Shown: piece after piece, positions 25,015 through 33,675 of the stretch | Position numbering within the stretch: the first letter of the stretch is position 1 | Layout: the number at the start of each line of letters is the position of its first letter | Assembly: GCF_016863395.1 (NCBI RefSeq) | Contig: NZ_BOOU01000024.1 | Coordinates: 78,688 to 142,687, forward strand | Reading direction: 5' to 3' | DNA: 64,000 nt | Source: Sphaerisporangium rufum | GTDB taxonomy: Bacteria > Actinomycetota > Actinomycetes > Streptosporangiales > Streptosporangiaceae | Notes under the pieces: model-generated | Told to the model about the DNA's origin: nothing | The model's input: only the letters and a program-made list of their open reading frames with translations | Database searches by the model: none | Program-made: the position numbers and the translations under genes

Positions 25015-26619
25015 ATGGCAGGAACCAGGAGGGCGGCCACGCGGTTCGGCGCGGTGCTGGCCGGTGGCGTGCTGCTGGCCGCCGGAGCGGTGGCGGCGTC
25101 CTTGCCGGCGTCCGCCGCGGTGCCGGTGGCCGGCGGGAGCTACCGGCTGGTCAACGCGGCCAGCGGCCTGTGCGCCGCGGTGCCGGGTGGCAGCACCGGG
25201 GACGCGGTCCAGCTGGTGCAGGACGCCTGCTCCGGCGCCGCCGGGCAGACCTTCACCCTGGCCGCGGTGAGCGGCGGCTACCGGCTGGTGGCCGCGCACA
25301 GCGGCAGGTGCCTCGGGGTCAGGGACGCCAGCACCTCGGCGGGCAAGGCGGTCCAGCAGGAGGCCTGCACCGGTGCCGCGTCCCAGACCTGGACGTTGAC
25401 CGCGTCCGGGGAGCGGTATCGGGTGGTGAACGCCAACGGCGGCAAGTGCCTGAACGTCAAGGACGGCTCCACCGCGGCCGGAGCGCTGCTCCAGCAGAAC
25501 TCGTGCGACTCGGTGACCAGCAAGCTGTGGGCCTTCGAGACCGGGAGCGGCCCGGGGCCGACGCCGACGCCCACCCCGACCGGCCCGAACCTGACGCCCA
25601 CCCCGGTACCTACGCCGACGTCCACGCCGACCAGCCCGCCGGGCAGCGCGAGCGGCCTGGTCGGGTTCGCCACGACGAGCGGGTACGGCCGGACCGGCAC
25701 CAACGGCGGGGCGGGCGGGCCGACCGTGACCGTCGCCAGTTACGCGCAGCTGGCGGCGGCGGTCGCCGACGACGCGCCGCGGATCGTCAAGGTGTCCGGC
25801 ACGATCACCGGCACCGGAGCCGAGATGCTGGACGTCGGGTCGAACAAGACCATCATCGGGGTAGGTACGAACGCCACGATCAGCGGATTCGGGTTCGACG
25901 TGAACGGCTGGGGACCGGACGAGGTGGCCTGGGGCGGTGACATCTGCGATCCGGCGGAGCGGGACCGGTTCACCCATACGCAGAACGTGATCATCCGGAA
26001 TCTGAGTTTCCGTAACTCGCCGGACGACTCGGTCAACATGCAGTGCTACTCGCACCACGTGTGGGTGGACCACAACACCTTCTACCCGGCCGGTGACGGC
26101 TCGGTGGACATCAAGCGGGGCTCGGACCTGGCCACGGTGTCCTACAACCGGTACGTCGGCACCGACAAGTCGATGCTGCTCGGCCACAGCGACGGCAACG
26201 CCGCGCAGGACACCGGCTACCTGAACGTCACTTACCACCACAACTGGTTCGACGGGTCGAACACCCGGCACCCCCGGGTGCGGTTCGGGTACGCGCACGG
26301 GTACGCCAACTACGTGAGCGTCACCGACTACTTCCTCGGCCTGGGCGTCGGCGGCCGGATCTACGCCGAGAGCAACTACGTGAAGGGCGCCAAGACCATC
26401 ACCGAGGACTTCGGTGACACCCGGCTGACCTGGGCGTCCAGCAACTACTACAACATCGCCACGATCACCCGGGCGAACTCCAGCGGCAGCACCATGAGCG
26501 ACTGGCTGCGCGCGGACGGCTCGGTCTCGCGTCCGTCGTACAGCTACTCGGCCGGATCCGCCTCGGCCACCCCGCCGGCCGCCGGCGCCGGGGTCGGCGG
26601 CGCGGACATCGTGCCCTGA
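25015..26619 (+). CDS. Secreted pectate lyase (PL1) with N-terminal ricin-type lectin domain
   Basis: The product is 534 residues. ATG at 25015 follows CAGGAGGAGCC. Residues 1-35 are a signal peptide ending ASAAV. Residues about 41-175 are a beta-trefoil of three repeats (SYRLVNAASGLCAAV, GYRLVAAHSGRCLGV and RYRVVNANGGKCLNV), i.e. a ricin B/CBM13-like carbohydrate binder. A Thr/Pro linker follows, then the PL1 beta-helix with HVWVDHNTFYPAG and YHHNWFDGSNTRHPRVRFG. It shares the reaction with the lyase at 22430 but has a different binding module, so the two probably act on different presentations of pectin. Confidence 0.93.
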   Translation: MAGTRRAATRFGAVLAGGVLLAAGAVAASLPASAAVPVAGGSYRLVNAASGLCAAVPGGSTGDAVQLVQDACSGAAGQTFTLAAVSGGYRLVAAHSGRCLGVRDASTSAGKAVQQEACTGAASQTWTLTASGERYRVVNANGGKCLNVKDGSTAAGALLQQNSCDSVTSKLWAFETGSGPGPTPTPTPTGPNLTPTPVPTPTSTPTSPPGSASGLVGFATTSGYGRTGTNGGAGGPTVTVASYAQLAAAVADDAPRIVKVSGTITGTGAEMLDVGSNKTIIGVGTNATISGFGFDVNGWGPDEVAWGGDICDPAERDRFTHTQNVIIRNLSFRNSPDDSVNMQCYSHHVWVDHNTFYPAGDGSVDIKRGSDLATVSYNRYVGTDKSMLLGHSDGNAAQDTGYLNVTYHHNWFDGSNTRHPRVRFGYAHGYANYVSVTDYFLGLGVGGRIYAESNYVKGAKTITEDFGDTRLTWASSNYYNIATITRANSSGSTMSDWLRADGSVSRPSYSYSAGSASATPPAAGAGVGGADIVP

Positions 26620-26758
26620 CAGGCCCGGCACCGGGGCGCGCGGGCCCGGCACCACCCGCGCGGCCCCGGCGCCGACGACGCCGGATCCCGCCGGCACCCG
26701 GTGAGCGGAAGGTCGAGCGCACGGCGGTGGACCTGGTGAGCTCCGGGTCGGGAACGGC

Positions 26759-26788
26759 GGAGGGCGCCGGGGAAGTCCGGCGCCCTCC
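26759..26788. terminator. Bidirectional terminator between PL1 and GH9 genes
   Basis: GGAGGGCGCCGG pairs perfectly with CCGGCGCCCTCC around a 6-base loop and is followed by TT on the plus strand. It lies between two convergent genes and can stop both. Confidence 0.8.
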
Positions 26789-26820
26789 TTCGCGTGCCCG
26801 GGAGCACGCGCCCGGGTGGT

Positions 26821-29094
26821 TCAGCCGGCCGTGCAGGTGACCGGGGACGGGGTGGTGTTGCTACCGGTCGAGGATCCGTTGAAGCCGAACGAGGCGGTGG
26901 CCCCGGCGCCGAGCGAGCCGTTCCAGGACAGGTTGGTGGCCCGGACGGTGGCGCCGCTGACGGTGTGCGAGGCGTTCCACAGCTGGGTGATGGTCTGGCC
27001 GCTGGGGAAGGTCCAGGTGACCGTCCAGCCGTTGATGGGGGCCGAGCCGGTGTTCTTCACCGTGACGGTCGCGCCGAAGCCGCCCGGCCACTGGCTGGTG
27101 ACGGCGTAGGTGGCGGTGCACCCCTGGTCACCGGGGGTCGGGGTGGGCGTGGGCGTCGGGGTCGGCGTCGGCGTGGGGGTCGGAGTGGGAGTGGGAGTAG
27201 GCGTCGGAGTCGGAGTCGGCGTGGGAGTAGGCGTCGGGGTCGGGGTGGGGGTCGGCGTGGGGGTGGGGCCGCCGGCCTTCTCGGCGGTCCAGGCGCTCAC
27301 CCAGGCCAGCGCCGCGTTCCAGTTGATCGCGACCTCGTTCACCGAGTAGGCGCCGATGTCGTCGAGGTAGCACTTCTGCGGCCGGCAGCCGCCCAGCTGG
27401 GCCTGGACGACCGGGTCCTGCAGGGCGCTGTTGGGGCCGCCGGCCAGCGCGCCGGGCGGGGCGATGGGCAGCGAGCCGTCGGACTGGTTGGCCCAGAACC
27501 GGTGGTGCACGTTGCGCGCGGGCAGGTCGCCGTACCCGGTGACGTACGAGCGGCCGAGCGGGTTGCGGCCCAGCGCGTAGGCCATGGTCTCGAACACCCC
27601 GGCACGGAACCGGGCCTGCTGGGAGAAGTCGTAGGCGAGGGCGAGCACCACCGCGTTGTTCATGACCGCGTTGTTGGAGCCCCAGACGTACCCGCCGCCG
27701 GTCGGCGCGTACGGCACCGGGTAGCCCTGGCCGCGCATCGAGCTGAGCAGCGAGTCGGCGGCGCTGACGAACCGGTCGCGCAGCGCCGGGCCGATGGACG
27801 AGGTGAGGCCGTTGGGCACCAGGGCGAGGGTGATGTCGCCGAGCGGGGCGACCTCCGGCCAGGACGGGCCGTCGCCGGTGAAGCTCTTGCCGTAGTAGAG
27901 CGGCGAGCCGGTGAGGTCGGTGCGGTAGTTCTGCTTGCCGGTGGTGGCGTACAGCTCGGCGGCGGCCCAGTAGAACTCGTCGGTGAGCTTGTTGTCGGAG
28001 TAGGCGCCGCCGCCCTGGTCGTCGTTGGCCGGCGCGATCATGGACGGGTTGGCCTTGGCCGCGGCGTAGGCCTTCTCGGCCGCGGTGAGGCAGCGGTTCG
28101 CGAACGTCGCGTCGATGCCGGTCCAGACCCGGGCGCACTGCGCGGCGGACGCTGCGAGGTTCAGCGTGGCGGCGGTGGACGGGGTGGACAGCACCCGGGG
28201 CTGCGGGTCCTGCTCGGGCCGCATCGGCAGCCCGGTCCACGCCTGGTCGGTGATCTTGGTGTGCACCATGCCCGCGTTCTGCCGGCCGTCCGGCACCTGC
28301 ATCTTGAGCATGAAGTCGATTTCCCAGCGGGCCTCGTCCAGCACGTCGGGCACGCCGTTGGCCCGCTCGGGGATGGCCATGGTGCCGTCGCCGAACGCCG
28401 CCGGGCTCGCCCCGGCCGCGTACTTGGCGCGCTCGTAGATGTTGACGAGCTGCCAGGCGGACATGCCGCCGTTGACGACGTACTTGCCGTGGTCGCCGGC
28501 GTCGTACCAGCCGCCGCGCACGTCCAGCGTGTAGCCGCAGCTGGTCCGGCAGGGAACGCTGTTGTCACCGCGGTTGGGCGAGACGTTCACGTGGCCGGCG
28601 GGCCGGGCGTACTGGTTCCCCACGTACTGCGAGCTGATCGCGATGCCGCTGCGCTGGTGGTAGAAGAACGCCAGCGCGTCGAAGGGCAGCTTCTTCCAGG
28701 CGTCGGTGCCGATGTCGAAGGGCCGGCTGGACTCGTTGCCCACGGTGAGCACGTAGTTGGTGCCGGTCCCGGTGTACCCGGAGAAGTCGATCTTGTGGAC
28801 GCTGTCGCCGGACGGCGAGTCCTGGCCGAACACGGTGGTGGTGCCGCTGGCCACCACCTGGTCGGACCCGTTCAGCAGGGTCCAGGCCAGCGGGGACCCG
28901 CTGTTGCTGATCACCGTGGCCTGCTTGGCCTCGGCGGGGGCGTAGGCGACCTGGTTGACCTTGATGTTCTGGCCGAGCGGCGGCCGGGCCGCGGCCTGGG
29001 CGCCGTGCGCCGCGCCCACCGCGAACGATGCGGCGGCGACGGCGAGCGCCAGTGACACCACCGTGCGGCGGCGGGGCCGCCTTGGTGACTGCAT
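26821..29094 (-). CDS. Secreted endoglucanase GH9 with C-terminal CBM2
   Basis: The product is 757 residues and should hydrolyse cellulose. Residues 1-35 are a signal peptide (basic twin-Arg-rich start PRRPRRRTVVS, hydrophobic core, AQAA). Residues about 40-130 form the immunoglobulin-like CelD_N domain (IKVNQVAYAPAEAKQATVIS). The GH9 catalytic domain follows, with GGWYDAGDHGKYVVN (catalytic Asp pair) and the C-terminal YSVNEVAINWNAALAWVSAW (acid Glu). Residues about 608-657 are a Pro-Thr linker of 25 or so repeats, and the last 100 residues are a family 2 cellulose-binding module. It is divergent from a LacI regulator at 29263, which likely controls it. Confidence 0.95.
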   Translation of the reverse strand: MQSPRRPRRRTVVSLALAVAAASFAVGAAHGAQAAARPPLGQNIKVNQVAYAPAEAKQATVISNSGSPLAWTLLNGSDQVVASGTTTVFGQDSPSGDSVHKIDFSGYTGTGTNYVLTVGNESSRPFDIGTDAWKKLPFDALAFFYHQRSGIAISSQYVGNQYARPAGHVNVSPNRGDNSVPCRTSCGYTLDVRGGWYDAGDHGKYVVNGGMSAWQLVNIYERAKYAAGASPAAFGDGTMAIPERANGVPDVLDEARWEIDFMLKMQVPDGRQNAGMVHTKITDQAWTGLPMRPEQDPQPRVLSTPSTAATLNLAASAAQCARVWTGIDATFANRCLTAAEKAYAAAKANPSMIAPANDDQGGGAYSDNKLTDEFYWAAAELYATTGKQNYRTDLTGSPLYYGKSFTGDGPSWPEVAPLGDITLALVPNGLTSSIGPALRDRFVSAADSLLSSMRGQGYPVPYAPTGGGYVWGSNNAVMNNAVVLALAYDFSQQARFRAGVFETMAYALGRNPLGRSYVTGYGDLPARNVHHRFWANQSDGSLPIAPPGALAGGPNSALQDPVVQAQLGGCRPQKCYLDDIGAYSVNEVAINWNAALAWVSAWTAEKAGGPTPTPTPTPTPTPTPTPTPTPTPTPTPTPTPTPTPTPTPTPTPTPGDQGCTATYAVTSQWPGGFGATVTVKNTGSAPINGWTVTWTFPSGQTITQLWNASHTVSGATVRATNLSWNGSLGAGATASFGFNGSSTGSNTTPSPVTCTAG
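27124..27270 (-). repeat. Hexanucleotide tandem repeat coding a Pro-Thr linker
   Basis: On the coding (minus) strand the unit is CC(N)AC(N), repeated about 24 times with varied third bases, coding (PT)n. It joins the GH9 catalytic domain to its CBM2. Third-base variation shows it is an old, selected linker and not a recent slippage tract. Confidence 0.8.
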
Positions 29095-29216
29095 GATGTG
29101 AACCTCCGACGTCTGCTGGTGGCGGCATCATGGGGCCGCGCGACCGGCCGGAGACAGGCCCGGAACACCGGGCGGGGAAACGTCGCAGCTCACCCCGGTG
29201 CGCCGGACGAACGGTT

Positions 29217-29230
29217 CTGAATATTTCAGG
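29217..29230. promoter_or_regulatory. Candidate LacI operator CTGAATATTTCAGG
   Basis: The core CTGAA-TAT-TTCAG is a perfect 13-base palindrome, and it is flanked by direct GAACGGTTC repeats (29209-29217 and 29230-29238). It lies in the 168-bp gap between the GH9 gene and the LacI gene, placed to control both promoters. It shares TGAA-NN-TTTC-N-GG with the site at 24834. Confidence 0.55.
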
Positions 29231-29262
29231 AACGGTTCGCGGGTCTGCGTAGACTGCGCACC

Positions 29263-30303
29263 GTGACCGTCCCCGACCCGACCGCGCGGACGGCCCGCCG
29301 CCGCCGCGATATCACCGTCGCCCGGATCGCCGAGATGGCCGGCGTCTCCCCGCCCACCGTGTCCAAGGTGATCAACGGCCATGCCGGGGTGTCCACCGCG
29401 ACCCGGCGGCGGATCGAGGAGCTGATCAGGGAGCACGGCTGGCAGCGGCGCCCGGAGCGGGCCGAGCCGGCGACCATGGTCGAGCTGCTCTTCCGGGCGC
29501 TGGACAGCCTGTGGGCCCTGGAGATCATCCAGGGTGTGGAGGAGACGGTGCGCGAGGCCGGCATGACGGTCGCGCTCACCGACATGCGCGGCGGGCACAC
29601 CCCGAACCGCGAGTGGGTGGACCGGGTGCTCACCCGGCGCCCGGCCGGGGTGATCGCGGTGTCGGCCATGCTGAGCGAGCGGGACCACGAGCGGCTGGCC
29701 AGCCGGGCCATCCCGGTGGTGGCCGTCGACCCGTACGGCGAGCCGGACCATCACATGCCCTCGGTCGGCGCGACCAACTGGAACGGCGGCCTGCTGGCCA
29801 CCCGCCACCTGCTGGAGCTGGGCCACCGCCGGATCGCCATGATCAACGGACCGGGAGAGTTGCTGTGCTGCCGGGCCCGGCAGGACGGCTACCGGTCGGC
29901 GATGGAGGCCGCGGGCGTCCCGGTCGAGCCGGCGCTGCTGCGCCGCCGCCCGCTCTACGTGGAGGGCGGCCGGGCGGCGGCGGTGGAGCTGCTGGCGCTG
30001 CCCGACCCGCCGACCGCGGTGTTCGCGGCGAACGATCTGCAGGCGCTCGGCGCCTACCAGGCGGCGCTGCGGGCCGGCCTGCGGGTGCCGGAGGACCTGA
30101 GCGTGGTGGGCTTCGACGACGTGTCGCTCGCGCGGTGGGCCGACCCGCCGATGACCACGGTGCGGCAGCCGCTGGCGAAGATGGGCGCCGCCGCGGCCGG
30201 TCTGGTGCTGGCCATGGCCGCCGGGGAGCGGCCCGAGCACGACCGGGTCGAGCTGGCCTGCGGCCTGGTGGTCCGGGCCAGCACCGCGCCGCCGGCCCGC
30301 TGA
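29263..30303 (+). CDS. LacI-family transcriptional regulator
   Basis: The product is 346 residues from GTG at 29263. The N-terminal helix-turn-helix and hinge are clear (DITVARIAEMAGVSPPTVSK, then VINGHAGVSTATRRRIEELI), followed by a periplasmic-binding-protein fold with FAANDLQALGAYQAAL and LSVVGFDDVSLARWADPPMT, the usual co-repressor region. Divergence from the GH9 endoglucanase and the palindrome between them suggest it represses cellulose or pectin degradation genes until an oligosaccharide binds. It is followed by a hairpin terminator at 30330-30348. Confidence 0.92.
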   Translation: MTVPDPTARTARRRRDITVARIAEMAGVSPPTVSKVINGHAGVSTATRRRIEELIREHGWQRRPERAEPATMVELLFRALDSLWALEIIQGVEETVREAGMTVALTDMRGGHTPNREWVDRVLTRRPAGVIAVSAMLSERDHERLASRAIPVVAVDPYGEPDHHMPSVGATNWNGGLLATRHLLELGHRRIAMINGPGELLCCRARQDGYRSAMEAAGVPVEPALLRRRPLYVEGGRAAAVELLALPDPPTAVFAANDLQALGAYQAALRAGLRVPEDLSVVGFDDVSLARWADPPMTTVRQPLAKMGAAAAGLVLAMAAGERPEHDRVELACGLVVRASTAPPAR

Positions 30304-30329
30304 CCAGGCCCGCTGCCCCGGCCCGCCGG

Positions 30330-30348
30330 CCGGTCCCGCCGGGACCGG
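30330..30348 (+). terminator. Hairpin after the LacI gene
   Basis: CCGGTCCC-GCC-GGGACCGG forms a perfect 8-bp stem with a 3-base loop, 27 bp after the LacI stop. Confidence 0.6.
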
Positions 30349-30561
30349 TGAACGGACCTGGCGCACGGGTCCGGCACGCCGCCCTGGAGCCTGCGGTCTA
30401 CGCGGGGATCCGTCCCGCTCATCTGGTGGACGGACGCGGCGGGCGGACCGGCCGGATCCACCGGGCGCGGCCGGCCGGAATCTCATCTTTCGACGAGGTG
30501 GCGCGGCGGCGGCGCGGGTTGGCTGGTGGCACGCACACCGGTCGAAGGAGGGAGTCCGACG

Positions 30562-31236
30562 GTGTATGGGATCCTCGCCGCGGCCGTGGTCGCGGGCGCG
30601 GGCGCGATCGGCACCGCGCTGTTCGTGCGGAAGGTCCGCCGGCCCATGAAGATCATCGTGCTGGGGCAGGCGCTGACCGGGAAGACGACGCTGCTCAACA
30701 CCTGGATGGGCAACTGGTCGGCGAACTTCCCGCGCACCAGCCTCAACCCCGAGACGGTCCGCACGATCAAGGTGGAGACCGGGGAGAAGACGCTGCTGGT
30801 GAACAAGAAGTTCATCTTCCGCAACGGCGTGGACATCTCCGGCCGCGACGAGACGATGTTCAACTTCCGCACCGACGTCAAGGCGGCCAAGGCGATCATC
30901 TACCTGGTGGACGCCAACCACCTGTACGCCGAGGAGCGGCGCCCGCCGGAGCACGGGCACGCCGACGAGTGGGTGCGGATCATCGACGACGGTTACCGGA
31001 TCAAGCGCTACGGCCGGGAGGCGGACCGGGTGGTGCTGGTCGTGACGCACACCGACCAGGACCCCCGGCACGCGTCCCTCGGCCCGGAGGAGTACCAGGC
31101 GCAGGTGTGGCAGCAGCTCAAAGAGGTGATCGACGCGATCGGCGCCCCCGGCCGGACCCGGGTGGTGGCGGGCAGCCTGGCCACCCGGCCGGCCGCCGAG
31201 GAGCTGGCCGAGAGCGTCGTGCGGAGCCTGCTGTGA
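30562..31236 (+). CDS. Membrane-anchored small GTPase-like protein
   Basis: The product is 224 residues from GTG at 30562, chosen because GAAGGAGGG lies just upstream. Residues 4-22 are a single transmembrane helix. The P-loop is GQALTGKT (35-42), a DISG turn near residue 93 may be the G3 motif, and THTD near residue 160 takes the place of the usual (N/T)KxD G4 motif. This looks like a TRAFAC-class GTPase tethered to the inner membrane face. The stop overlaps the next gene (GTGA). Together with two downstream genes of unknown function it forms a three-gene unit. No specific family name is certain. Confidence 0.75.
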   Translation: MYGILAAAVVAGAGAIGTALFVRKVRRPMKIIVLGQALTGKTTLLNTWMGNWSANFPRTSLNPETVRTIKVETGEKTLLVNKKFIFRNGVDISGRDETMFNFRTDVKAAKAIIYLVDANHLYAEERRPPEHGHADEWVRIIDDGYRIKRYGREADRVVLVVTHTDQDPRHASLGPEEYQAQVWQQLKEVIDAIGAPGRTRVVAGSLATRPAAEELAESVVRSLL

Positions 31237-31826
31237 GCGGGCGCGGCGCCCGGCTACGGCTGGTCTACGCCGAGTACGAGAGCGGCCGGCCGCCGTACGC
31301 CTGGCTGGACGGGCGCGAGCTGCCGCCGGGCGAGCAGCTGGCGGCGCACCGGCTGGTCGGGCACTTCGCCCGGGCGGGGGAGCGGTCCCTGCTGCGGAAG
31401 ATCACCACCGCCGGGCGGTACCGCACCGCGCGCGGCCGGTACGGGACGGCGGTGCGCACCAACGACGACCTGCTGCTGCAGACCTCCTGGGGCGTCCGGC
31501 ACGCCGATGGCGGCCACCAGGGCGTGCTGCTGGTGCTGTCCGGGGCCGGGGACGGGGCCGGGGACGGGGCCGGGAACAGGGCCGGGAGCAGGGCCGGGAG
31601 CAGGGCCGGGGCCGGGTGGGCCGCCCCGGTCGCCGCGCGGGCCGGCCGGCTGCTGGCCGGCGCCGGCATCCACGCCGACGAGGGGCTGCTCGCCGAAGCC
31701 CTGGAGGGGAGCTGGGCCGAGCTGGCCCGCCCGTTTCCCGTCCGCCGGCTCGCCGGATGGTTCGCCCGGTTCCGCGCGGCGGTTCGCGATGCCGGCCGGC
31801 GTCCCGCCCTGGGGGGAGGAGACTGA
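31233..31826 (+). CDS. Unknown protein of the GTPase cassette, with an in-frame Gly/Ala-rich repeat
   Basis: The product is 197 residues from a GTG that overlaps the GTPase stop by 4 bases. The N-terminal part (ARLRLVYAEYESGRPPYAWL, then ARAGERSLLRKITTAGRYRT) has no family I can name. Residues about 103-128 are a low-complexity run made of AGD/AGN/AGS triplets, coded by direct repeats at 31545-31612, and probably form a flexible linker. The C-terminal part is helical (LLAEALEGSWAELARPFPVR). Coupling implies that it works with the GTPase. Confidence 0.65.
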   Translation: MSGRGARLRLVYAEYESGRPPYAWLDGRELPPGEQLAAHRLVGHFARAGERSLLRKITTAGRYRTARGRYGTAVRTNDDLLLQTSWGVRHADGGHQGVLLVLSGAGDGAGDGAGNRAGSRAGSRAGAGWAAPVAARAGRLLAGAGIHADEGLLAEALEGSWAELARPFPVRRLAGWFARFRAAVRDAGRRPALGGGD

Positions 31827-31827
31827 C

Positions 31828-32664
31828 ATGCGCGTTCCCCGCCGGCTCGCCGACCGGCTGATCGTGGTGTCCCGCGAGGACTACGTGCGGGCGATGGACG
31901 ACCGGGGCTCGTCGCTGGACGACGAGCACGTCACGATCGTCCCGGTCCCGCTGCTCGGCCGGTGGCACGAGTTTGCCGGCCTGCGCGGCGCCCGGCTCGG
32001 CGCCGGCGGCGCCTACCTGCGCGACCCGGCCGACCCGGGGCGGTTCCTGACGCTGGCCGAGGCGTTCCAGCAGGAGGCCCGGGCGAACGGCGACCTGTTC
32101 CTGCGGGTCTGCGGGCTGCTCGGCGCGGTGAAGGTCACCTCGCTGGAGTCCGGGTCGCACCTGGGCAAGGACTCCACCAAGAACACCTTCCACGCCGGAA
32201 CGGGGCAGGACGCCGCGGCCGGGCCGGACGCCGGGCGGGTGCGGGCCGGGCTCACCCGGGATGTGTCGGCCACCTTCACCCGGGACGTCCGGCAGGAGCT
32301 GGTGTACCTGCTGGAGACGGCCGGCGAGTGGCCGGGCGGCGAGCCGGACATCGCCGAGGCGCGCGCGGCGGTCGAGGGCCGGTCCGGCGCGGTCGCCGGG
32401 GACCTGCGCGAGCTGATCGACCTGCGTGCCGCGCCGGGGAACCGGATCGACCGCTGGTCGCGGCGGGTGGATTTCCTCAGCGAGCTGGACCGGGACCTGA
32501 CCTTCCTGCTGGACGCGGCGGCCCGGCTGGAGCTGGCCGCCGGGCCGGAGTCGGCGTCCGCCGGGGTGAAGCTGAGCAACGCCTTCGAGCGCACCCGGTC
32601 CGAGCGCCGGCAGGCCAAGGTCTCGGTCGAGGTCTGGTTCACCCGCCCCGCCCCGCCCGGCTGA
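31828..32664 (+). CDS. Unknown protein of the GTPase cassette, 278 residues
   Basis: ATG at 31828 follows GGGAGGAGACTGAC and is 1 base after the previous stop. The sequence starts MRVPRRLADRLIVVSREDYV and has a long charged helical C-terminal half (DLTFLLDAAARLELAAGPES and similar) that could coil. No catalytic motif or membrane segment is evident. By position it is the third component of the GTPase unit; the gene is followed by 250 bp of intergenic sequence. Confidence 0.65.
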   Translation: MRVPRRLADRLIVVSREDYVRAMDDRGSSLDDEHVTIVPVPLLGRWHEFAGLRGARLGAGGAYLRDPADPGRFLTLAEAFQQEARANGDLFLRVCGLLGAVKVTSLESGSHLGKDSTKNTFHAGTGQDAAAGPDAGRVRAGLTRDVSATFTRDVRQELVYLLETAGEWPGGEPDIAEARAAVEGRSGAVAGDLRELIDLRAAPGNRIDRWSRRVDFLSELDRDLTFLLDAAARLELAAGPESASAGVKLSNAFERTRSERRQAKVSVEVWFTRPAPPG

Positions 32665-32911
32665 AGGGCCGCCCCGGCCGGTCGGGTACCCGGCGCGGCC
32701 AGGGGCCGGCCGTGACCCGCCGTAGGTGATCCGCTGTGGCGGGCCAGAGCCGGCGCGGCCGCCGTCCGGGAGCGGTGGTGAGCCTGGTGCCCGGCCGCCC
32801 GGGAACAGAGCGTGATCTTGAGCCGGTCCACGCCGGCCGGGGCGGTCCGGGCGGCCGCCACCGGGGGAGCAGATGGTGATCTCGAGCGGCGTCGTGCCGC
32901 CCGGGGCGGGG

Positions 32912-33535
32912 TCAGCCGCCCGCCGGCCGGGGGAGGGGGAGTTCCCGGGCAGGCACGATGTCTTTCATGATCGCGTACATCCGGCAGGGGTTGCCGAACA
33001 CGCGTTCTCCGCTGACCGGTCTGCCGCCCCACCGGCCCATGACCCACGCCCGGGACGGATCGTAATCTTCGGGGCAGACGAGGTTCGCCGGTACCGGCAG
33101 CAGGCCGATGTCGCCGCGCACCGCGCCGAGTTTCGCGCAGGCGGCGCGCGGGGCGACCGGGGGAACGGCCGGATCGCAGTTCAGGTAGGTGACGTAGACC
33201 GGCGGCCATTCCAGGCCGCCGCCGTTCACGCCGAGGGTGACCCAGTAGCGCGACAGGGCGGGCGGCGCGGCGCGGGGGCCGGGCGGTGGGGCGGGGGATG
33301 CCGGTCGGTGGCGGGGGGCGTCACCGGCCGGCGCGGCCGGCCGGCCGGCATGGGAATCGCCGGGGTGGGCGGCGCGCGTCGTGGCCCGGGGCGGCGGTAC
33401 CCGGTCGTGGCCGGCGGCCGGCGGGCGGTCCGCCGGCGGGCCCGCGCTCGCCGGTCCGGCGAGCGGAGCCGAAGCGTGGCCGGTCAGCGCGGCCGCGCAC
33501 AGCGCCGCGCCGGCCAGCCGTGCGGTGCCGGCCAC
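32912..33535 (-). CDS. Secreted SSI-family subtilisin inhibitor-like protein
   Basis: The product is 207 residues from GTG at 33535 (preceded by GAAGGGGA). A signal peptide is followed by a long Pro/Ala-rich segment (about residues 25-95), unusual for this normally about 110-residue mature inhibitor, and then the SSI domain. The domain shows both conserved disulphides (NCDP ... AACAKL and VCPEDYDP ... FGNPCRMY). Streptomyces inhibitors have CPMVYDP-like reactive loops with Met or Lys at P1; here the loop is CPEDYDP, placing Glu at P1 and Asp at P1'. That would favour a Glu-specific protease as target, or mean the site is not inhibitory. Confidence 0.85.
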   Translation of the reverse strand: MAGTARLAGAALCAAALTGHASAPLAGPASAGPPADRPPAAGHDRVPPPRATTRAAHPGDSHAGRPAAPAGDAPRHRPASPAPPPGPRAAPPALSRYWVTLGVNGGGLEWPPVYVTYLNCDPAVPPVAPRAACAKLGAVRGDIGLLPVPANLVCPEDYDPSRAWVMGRWGGRPVSGERVFGNPCRMYAIMKDIVPARELPLPRPAGG

Positions 33536-33675
33536 CTCATTCCCCTTCGCCTCGGACCGGAACTCTGCCAGCTACGGCCCGGCGGCCTCCAGCGGACGCG
33601 CCGGGGCGGCGGTCCGGCTCCCCGCGGTGGCCGAGCGCGGGAGGAGCGGAACCCCCGGTGGCCGGGGCGTCCGGG

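Noticed and set aside
26794..29055. 753-residue plus-strand frame opposite the GH9 gene
   Set aside because: Antisense shadow with a Gly/Val low-complexity run from the Pro-Thr linker; GH9 motifs on the minus strand are decisive.
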